From NCBI RefSeq assembly GCF_905475465.1, contig NC_062238.1, forward strand, positions 9,765,368 to 9,829,367: a stretch of 64,000 nucleotides of DNA, given 5' to 3'. This DNA is from Pieris napi. Its lineage: Eukaryota > Arthropoda > Insecta > Lepidoptera > Pieridae. This document shows positions 59,601 to 64,000 of this stretch, one piece after another; within the stretch, counting starts at the first letter, position 1; the number at the start of each line of letters is the position of its first letter. The position numbers and the translations under genes were made by a program. The notes under the pieces are model-generated. The model saw nothing but the letters and a program-made list of their open reading frames with translations. It made no database searches and was not told the DNA's origin.

Positions 59601-62455
59601 CCCAAGCACAACACCAAATGCTTATCACATCGACGTTTGTCTCAGCCGAGGATCGAACCCGGGACCCATGGATTCGCAGTCAGGGCTACTAACCACTAGA
59701 CCAATGAGCCGTCACTTTATTATATATTTGTAATACAGTAGAATCTCTATAACTCGAACTTCGTTAAGTCGAAATCCTAAGTAAGTCGAAAAAAATTGCT
59801 ATTCCCTTTCGGTGAACCACTAAATATGCGGTATCTATATATATAAAAGAAAGTCGTGTTTGTTACAACACTTATAACTCGAGATCGGCTGGACCGATGT
59901 TAGTTATGTCTTTTTTGATGGATTTTTCTCCACTCCGAATAGCAGAATAAGTAATAAAATATCGGATAAGTTATCGAATAACAATAAATAAATTAATTAA
60001 TTTTACGAATGCACACGGCATGTGGTGACATTTGTTGACAAAACTACGCATCATTTTACGTCGAATTCGTGTCACTTCAAGAAATTCCGAACTTGAAGTA
60101 AATGAGGAGATGCATAACCAGGCTTTTATCTTGATCGAAAACATGTGTTACCTCATCAAAAAATGTTGTAAAGCAGAAAGTGCTTTAACATGCATTATCG
60201 CAATATTGGCGATAGAGAGAAGAGGCCTAATGTGTAAAACTGCCATTCTTCTTTTGCATTGGCAAGCAATAAAACATTTCTCTATTTGCAAAAAAAGTTA
60301 TCACCTTAATGAAATCCTAAAATAAGTTTAACTAAAGTAACAACGATATTATTATTAAGGCGGAACGAAGTTAGCCGGGTCAGCTAGTAACTATATAGAC
60401 TGTAATGTAACTCGAACAAAATTTTATTTTCCTAGTAAGTACTGATAATACATATTTATACTCTATAACTCGAACATTAAAAAAGAACTCCGTAAGTCGT
60501 AGTTAGTAAAATATAATGGCGTCTTACGTGAAATAATAGCAATGAAATCCGGATTCGGGGCTTCTAATCTATGAATAAATTAATTGCATACAATCGAAAA
60601 GTACACTTAGAAATTGCGCCTCTGTAAGTCGAAATTTTCGTCGAAAACTCGTTAACTCGATTTTTTTTGTATTTCCCTTGATATTCGAGTTATAGAGATT
60701 CCACGTACAATGTTTCTTAAGCATACATAATAATTCTTCAGTTTTTGACACGGTTGTTTATTATAATTATAGGATGACAAAAGGTGTTAAAACATAATAA
60801 TAGGTAATTTTATAGAGCAATCGTTCATTCTTTTAACATTTTTATTGAAGTATTTTTTGTTTAAATTAATGTTTTGATCATTTATGCACTCCTAAATCAA
60901 AAGTTACTTTTTAATTTGGGTTAAGAGTTTCCACGAGGGTTTTTAAGCGAAAAAATGTGTAAGTTCGTAGTTTTGTTTTTATGGAACTTTTACATTAATG
61001 AGTTATTTTCTGTACTTTTTCCTTCTTAAATCTCATTTTATAAATACACTGGCGTTCTCAAGTATCGTAATACAGTGCAACTTTTACATAACAATATTTT
61101 AATGCCTGTAAGTATCGATTCCTATGGCATTAGTATCAGATGTTTAAACTGATCGGTATGTCGTTTTAGTATTGCGACCAATCTTTCCGAAAAACATAAT
61201 CTAATGTAACACATTCGATGTTATATAGCACTAAAAAAATATAATATATTCAGATTAAAAAAAAAAAAATACAGATTCAGATGATCAACTTTATGGATTA
61301 CGTTCAATAGAATTTTGAAATAACGCTTAGTCCTGTATCTAAATTAAATTTCTTCAAGTCTCATACATTTTGTATATAATAGTGTAACCCATGTTTATAA
61401 CGATGTTTCTCTAGGCAATAACTCCCTCTTGTGCTCAATCGAAAACAATTATTATTTGGTAGTATTAAAGCAGGAGCAGTAAAACCATTTGCATTGACCA
61501 CAAAGGCACGAATTAATTTATTTATACGTTCTAAAACAATGTGCCTAAAAAGTATAAGAAAATGTGACGTCACAAATATAAAACACACACATCAATTATA
61601 TTAGAATATAAGAAATCTATCAAAGGAAAAAATTAAACAAACAACCACAAAATATAAACTAAAAATTAAAAATAACTTAAAATATAAAAAATTAAATAAA
61701 AATAATAACCAAAACTAAATGAAAACTGAAACCTTAGAGCGTGATAAACAAAGTTACGGTAACTTGGTAACTGTTGTGACGATTGTAACATACGAGTACG
61801 TATAATATATATAGTAATACAATGTATTTAACTAATATGATAATCTAATCCTCATTGTAGTATACCCCATATATTAATTATAATAAACAAGTGTGTTTAA
61901 ACCCGGTAACAGTGTGTTTTCTTTCAACAATTGTAATTTTTTTGAAGTAAGAATACTTACTATTTATCAAAGTCAAAGTCAATCATTTATTTCAAATAGG
62001 CCCTTTAAAAAGGCACTTTTGAAAGTAAAATTACAAGTTTTTATAATATTAATTGAGTCTAGTTGTCCCTTCCAAAAGGTAGTTTCATATGGAGAAAAAT
62101 GGTCAAGAAACTCCATACTAACTCTTTTAAAATAGTTTTTACAATATTTTGTAATTTAATTTACACTATTTGACAATTATAATATGTAAAATAAAATAGG
62201 CGCATGGTGTTTTAAAAAACAATGCAGCAAATAACTAAATTGTTATGTAGATACATGGTGTACAATTAAAGATACTAGAAATGTTCACACTTAAATGGTG
62301 TACGAAAATACCTGATGAGATTGATGTGGCTGCAATCTGGGTTTACGAATAGGTATATTTTTCAACTCAGTTGATTCTCTGCCCCATTCAATTTCCGATA
62401 TCTTTTTAGCCAAGGATAAGACTTTTGTTGCACTTTTTCCTGTACATTCTCGAAT
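53457..62455 (-). CDS. ODAD4: ODAD4/TTC25-like outer dynein arm docking complex subunit, six 3' exons (5' part outside window)
   Basis: Spliced minus-strand gene: exons 62455-62312, 59345-59139, 56843-56541, 55842-55706, 54735-54590 and 53662-53457. All five introns have GT donors and AG acceptors. Intron phases agree (0, 0, 0, 2, 1), and the exons sum to 1143 nt, exactly 380 codons plus TAA. The joined product follows vertebrate ODAD4 in order: a basic linker, a helical block ending before a 'RRPLYAAR' motif (vertebrate 'QKPIYARE'), a long helical region, then TPR-like helices with 'YVLHELCRLHAD' and 'LNTTFLLARCHLL'. ODAD4 is known to help dock outer dynein arms on axonemal doublet microtubules, so a role in sperm flagella or ciliated sensory neurons is inferred. 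The N-terminal TPRs and start codon are not found in the window. The insect C-terminus stops soon after the last TPR and lacks the long acidic tail of the human protein. Family assignment comes from remembered similarity, not a search. Confidence 0.8.
53731..54070. repeat. TAATA pentanucleotide microsatellite
   Basis: About 340 bp of nearly pure TAATA units, broken once around 53971-54000 by a TATATTATATATA palindromic variant. It lies in the last intron of the ODAD4-like gene, about 70 nt upstream of the last acceptor in transcript terms. It ends exactly at the CTAG terminus of a Helitron-like element. Confidence 0.95.
54071..54539 (-). mobile_element. Helitron-like element in ODAD4-like intron
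   Basis: Read on the minus strand it starts TCTCTATATATA after an A and ends CAGCTAG before a T, the usual A^T Helitron insertion context. It shares 'GAGAATTTTATATATA', 'CGGTCGAGCAGTTTC' and 'GGGTTTGAAAGATAGCC' with the other copies. The subterminal hairpin is degenerate (AAACATCGTTT). No transposase. Confidence 0.75.
54590..54735 (-). CDS. ODAD4: ODAD4-like exon E (TPR helices)
   Basis: One nt, 48 codons and one nt. Acceptor is ACATTTCAG|A and donor is CAGGCAG|GTAGTG. It encodes 'RRLRGLERALSVSNRASERC' followed by 'YVLHELCRLHADTKQAHRA', which matches the ODAD4 TPR containing 'WLFHEIGRCYLELDQAWQA'. TPR consensus positions (small, aromatic and Leu residues) are in place. The other two frames through the acceptor contain stops. 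Confidence 0.78.
54780..55197. mobile_element. TA-flanked MITE with long terminal inverted repeats (mariner-type)
   Basis: Left end GCCCGGTCATTTTAGAC and right end GTCTAAAATGACCGGGC, each flanked by TA. The inverted arms extend over about 110 nt ('GACCTTAGGTTTACCACAAG' and its complement). 418 bp, non-coding, in the intron between ODAD4-like exons D and E. Confidence 0.85.
55262..55400 (+). mobile_element. Degenerate tRNA-type SINE remnant
   Basis: It has a T-run, then 'TGCGTTCGAACCTCGGCTATG', which resembles the B-box region of the SINE family in this window, and a decayed body ('AGTCTTAGTAAGACAC'). Too divergent to bound precisely. Confidence 0.4.
55706..55842 (-). CDS. ODAD4: ODAD4-like exon D
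   Basis: 45 codons plus 2 nt, KRVGEEMSEANREKRA to PPAPPRDA(K). Acceptor is TTATTCGCAG|AAGCG and donor is GACGCCAA|GTAATA. Read through without splicing it would stop at once (AAG TAA). Splicing at the internal GT leaves AA, which joins the A of the next exon to restore Lys in frame. Family similarity is low here (divergent TPR helix pair and a Pro/Arg-rich turn), so placement depends on splice phase. An alternative short isoform ending at this TAA is possible. Confidence 0.65.
55963..56388 (-). mobile_element. GAAGTT..CTTC-ended element, copy G
   Basis: Starts 'TTTGAAGTGAAGCTTCTTTAG' and ends 'AAGAAGTTTCACTTCTGACATG' followed by GTGTACTTTGTACGCACGC. Its interior is the inverse of copy F at 36829-37170 ('CACGTG', 'TTATGCAAAATAATTTATT'). 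It lies in the intron between ODAD4-like exons C and D. Contains a GAGA-rich run (56046-56063). Confidence 0.7.
56541..56843 (-). CDS. ODAD4: ODAD4-like exon C, carries the RRPLYAAR motif
   Basis: 101 codons, EVLRERRPLYAAR to VVGQAFLDQ. Acceptor is ATTTAAAG|GAAG (poor pyrimidine tract) and donor is GATCAG|GTAAAA, phase 0. The opening 'RERRPLYAARGSDTEARN' aligns with vertebrate 'RQQKPIYARERDRK'. The following helices 'IADAERLIRAAQSVFEQ' and 'KCLEIAEFAMEQI' align with the first helices of the second TPR block. This is the best single piece of evidence for the gene's identity. Confidence 0.82.
57057..57297. mobile_element. Foldback MITE, copy 4, CTG target duplication
   Basis: Near-perfect palindrome. 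It starts CCCTGCGATTCTGTAACTC, ends GAGTTACAGAATCGCAGGG, and is flanked on both sides by CTG. Arms of about 105 nt surround a short non-palindromic loop near 'AAAGGTGGGAGC'. It lies in the ODAD4-like intron between exons B and C. Non-coding. Confidence 0.88.
57900..57962 (+). mobile_element. Non-LTR retrotransposon tail fragment
   Basis: 'TGACGTTCATAAGTGTAC', then 'GGTTACCTATATAAAG' and TTTTGAGTTTGAGTT: the 3' tail seen at 21125 and 34860. Tail only. Confidence 0.6.
58034..58140 (-). mobile_element. Degenerate SINE fragment
   Basis: Minus-strand tRNA-like head: on the plus strand 'GGACCACTAGGCCAATACTG' is preceded by a decayed B box and 'TCACCGTGTGAGCAA'. Head region only. Confidence 0.55.
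59139..59345 (-). CDS. ODAD4: ODAD4-like exon B
   Basis: 69 codons, VQEMSRVEKQ to ALADVDKRQ. Acceptor is AAAAATAG|GTCC (short pyrimidine tract) and donor is GACAG|GTATGA, phase 0. The sequence 'SKYLEQMAHDKYFLTQLCKD' matches the ODAD4 segment that places 'DKEYLEKLL' shortly before the QKPIYARE motif. An open frame on the other strand (59080-59355) is only its antisense shadow. Confidence 0.78.
59466..59714 (-). mobile_element. tRNA-derived SINE, second family
   Basis: On the minus strand the head is 'GGCTCATTGGTCTAGTGG', with B box 'GGGTTCGATCCTC'. The body includes 'AAACGTCGATGTGATAAGC', and it ends in a 15-nt A tail (T-run at 59461-59475). It is next to exon B of the ODAD4-like gene, about 120 nt into the intron, in the same orientation as the gene. 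Confidence 0.75.
59736..60705. mobile_element. pogo/Tigger-like TA-flanked element, split by a Helitron
   Basis: Left end CAGTAGAATCTCTATAACTC and right end GAGTTATAGAGATTCCACG, both flanked by TA. Repeated 'CTCGAAC'/'GTCGAAA' motifs run inside both ends. Without the 554-bp Helitron the element is about 416 bp. No transposase frame. The TA target and TIR style fit the pogo branch of Tc1/mariner. Confidence 0.72.
59834..60387 (+). mobile_element. Helitron-like element inserted in the pogo-like element
   Basis: Starts TCTATATATATAAAAGAAAG after A and ends CCGGGTCAGCTAG before T. Both ends are canonical for lepidopteran Helitrons. The 5' region has 'CTCGAGATCGGCTGGACCGA'. An open frame of 97 codons (60032-60325), containing 'HNQAFILIENMCYLI', loosely recalls a Helitron helicase segment but is too short and decayed to call. 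Removing the element rejoins the host at GCGGTA|TAACTA. Confidence 0.85.
60706..61966. other. ODAD4-like intron, no recognised feature
   Basis: AT-rich intron sequence with A-runs (61258-61271) and an A-rich tract at 61616-61720. A 75-codon minus frame at 61361-61588 has no recognisable domain or splice context. Nothing else stands out. Confidence 0.6.
61967..62130 (-). mobile_element. Retroposon 3' tail
   Basis: 'CAAAGTCAAAGTCAATC' (reverse of GACTTTGACTTTG), then 'ATTTATTTCAAATAGGCC' and 'TTAAAAAGGCACTTTTGAAA'. Matches the TTTGAC-tailed retroposon ends of Lepidoptera. Non-coding. Confidence 0.6.
62312..62455 (-). CDS. ODAD4: ODAD4-like exon A (first one visible)
   Basis: 48 codons, starting IRECTGKSAT and ending PHQSHQ. 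Acceptor is GGTTTTCAG|ATTCG and donor is CATCAG|GTATTT, phase 0 at both ends. It contains 'KVLSLAKKISEIEWG' and a basic, proline-containing linker. It corresponds to the linker after the N-terminal TPR block of vertebrate ODAD4. It is the weakest family match of the six exons, but the phase and the open frame fit. Earlier exons must lie upstream, probably beyond position 64000. Confidence 0.65.
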
Positions 62456-62659
62456 CTGAAAACCAGTTCTCGGATTGAAGAGATATGCAACAAAAGGAAA
62501 AGTTTCCTATAGGAGGACAAATAAGAGGACTTCCAGATTAGCAGTTACGATATGGATGTCCACAATTCTCTTAAAAATGATTTAAGATAATTTTTCTTTT
62601 GAATTTAAAAATTTACTAAAACAATGAAAGTTATTGATTCGTTTTCAAAAATACGAAAA

Positions 62660-62818
62660 TAGTAGACTTAGGGTCCTTCAAGGAAAGAGCGTGCCAATTC
62701 TTAAAAGGCCGGCAACGCATTCACGAGCCCTCTGGCATTGAGAGTGTCCATGGGCGGCGGTATCACTTAACATCAGGTGAGCCTTCTGCCCGTTTGCCCC
62801 CTGTTCTATAAAAAAAGA
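62660..62818 (+). mobile_element. Non-LTR retrotransposon 3' end (LINE-A)
   Basis: 'TTAGGGTCCTTCAAGGAAAG', 'GGCCGGCAACGCATTCACGA', 'GTCCATGGGCGGCGGTATC', 'CATCAGGTGAGCCTTCTGCC', then an A-rich end. Same family as 23120-23412 but 5'-truncated. It lies upstream of the first visible ODAD4-like exon. Confidence 0.85.
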
Positions 62819-63530
62819 CCATAAAATGCACTAAAAAGTATTACAATATTTCTTATTTGAATTATTTTTTAAACTGTCTTCTTCACAGAGAGTGAGATGA
62901 ATAGTGTTAATTCGTTTATTTATACAAGGGGTATCGAAGCCTATAGAAGCCTACTAGAAAATACACACAAAAATTACACGTCGAACTGTAAACCTTCGGC
63001 TTTTTTGAAGTGAATAGTTTTTTTTTTATTCTTAATCCATCTGCAATCAGCCTCTTGGCTTTTATCAGATTTTATGGGCAATGATGGCAAGTAGGGAACG
63101 CAAATCCAACAATTTTTATTCCCTCTAGTGTATAGTAAAAACATGAAAATATTGTATCATGTTATTGTATTGATTGAGTAATATTAAATATAGCGTATTG
63201 TATTGACTTGTATTTGGCATGCATTCCATTTGTAGTGTAGACAAACCTCAACAAATATTTAGATTAGGTTACAATAATAATACATTTGGCAAGGATCGAT
63301 ATACTGTAGAGAATTTAATATTTCTCGCAACAAATGGTATTCCACGAGTAAATGCTTCTGTAGCGATATAAATAGATGGATGGAAAAAATACATAATAAT
63401 AAAAGAATACAGTATTCTGCAATGGCTGCTTTACACAAAGAAAACATCATTTTATTCGTAAGAACCCCGATTTTGACACCCTGGCAACGGAGAATGAGGT
63501 GTTAAGCCATTAATATATATTTATAGGTAA

Positions 63531-63817
63531 CTAGCTGACCTGGCAAACGTCGTTTTGCCATGTATATCATTTATAATAAAAGATAGGGGTTGATCGTAGA
63601 GGGGTGAAAATTAGGGGTTATGATAAAAAAATATCTAAAAATTAAAAAAATAATAATTTAGGGGTGGACTACCCTTAACATTTAAGGGGATGAAAAATAG
63701 ATGTTGTCCGATTTTCAGACATACCCAATATGCACACAAAATTTCATGAGAATCGGTCAAGCCGTTTCGGAGGAGTTTAACTACAAACACCGCGACAAGA
63801 GAATTTTATATATTAGA
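63531..63817 (-). mobile_element. Helitron-like element
   Basis: On the minus strand it starts TCTAATATATAAAATTCTC after A. It ends with the hairpin GGCAAAACGACGTTTGCC followed by AGGTCAGCTAG and T. The conserved interior 'CGGTCAAGCCGTTTCGGAGG' is present. Complete non-autonomous copy of 287 bp, probably upstream of or within the ODAD4-like gene. Confidence 0.85.
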
Positions 63818-64000
63818 TAAACCTGAATGTGCTGTTTAAAGACATTGGGTTAATATACATGCCCATGTACCTGGTGCCTCGAATCAACGTAGATTAATAA
63901 ATAAAATGTTTTAATAATGTTCCTCATTTTATTTTTATGAGTATTATTCTACTAACAATATATGGACTTGTCTGAATTAAATGATTTTTTATTTTTGAAG
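63818..64000. other. Right edge, no recognised feature
   Basis: AT-rich. No exon of the ODAD4-like gene could be identified between 62456 and the window edge outside the two mobile elements. The final bases TATTTTTGAAG could begin another GAAG-ended element. Confidence 0.4.

Noticed and set aside
60032..60325. 97-codon frame inside a Helitron as a functional helicase
   Set aside because: Only a short, loose resemblance; far below helicase length.
1..64000. Endogenous virus or LTR retrotransposon
   Set aside because: No paired long terminal repeats, primer-binding site, gag/pol/env words or viral motif could be supported.

Overview
This is an AT-rich, gene-poor nuclear window from an insect, almost certainly a moth or butterfly (Lepidoptera). 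That assignment rests on the repeats. There are several copies of the tRNA-derived SINE that carries 'GTTGGCCTAGTGGCTTCA' and 'GTGAGGAAACC'. There are rolling-circle elements ending GGGTCAGCTAG|T, non-LTR 3' ends with 'CATCAGGTGAGCCTCCTGCC', and (TTTGAC)n-type retroposon tails. The protein-coding gene has short exons with GT-AG introns. Nothing looks prokaryotic, viral or organellar.

The only gene I can assemble lies on the minus strand at the right-hand end (53457-62455). Six exons join in frame, with GT/AG at all five introns and matching phases, giving 380 codons plus a stop. The product resembles the middle and C-terminal TPR part of ODAD4/TTC25, the TPR subunit of the outer dynein arm docking complex of motile cilia and sperm flagella. 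The N-terminal exons are not in the window. Every one of its five introns carries transposable-element (TE) sequence, and a TE starts 10 nt past its stop codon and supplies the nearest AATAAA.

A second class of gene is a pair of 5S rRNA copies (minus strand, 15793-15910 and 16090-16187) about 297 bp apart. The first is full length with a Pol III terminator; the second lacks its 5' end.

The rest (1-53 kb) is a TE graveyard. It holds foldback MITEs with CTG/CAG target duplications, TA-flanked mariner/pogo-like MITEs, a probable PIF/Harbinger MITE with TTA duplications, a hAT-like element and at least seven Helitron-like elements. It also holds seven members of a family with GAAGTTATACTTC-like ends, SINEs of three types, and many 5'-truncated non-LTR fragments. 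Recognisable reverse-transcriptase C-termini occur at about 2.2, 11.7, 23.2, 30.1, 32.9, 36.6, 37.7 and 50.1 kb. A 103-bp minisatellite with about eight copies (2818-3668) and a 340-bp TAATA microsatellite (53731-54070) are the main tandem arrays. Two exon-like open stretches (13151-13405 and 51564-51753) and one GC-rich island (48170-48275) could belong to unidentified genes but are unproven.

I see no convincing new biological system. The most instructive items are the nested, base-exact transposon insertions, the TE-derived gene end, the MITEs that disperse TCTCGCGAGA palindromes, and an 844-bp inverted-repeat element with six copies of one 10-mer.
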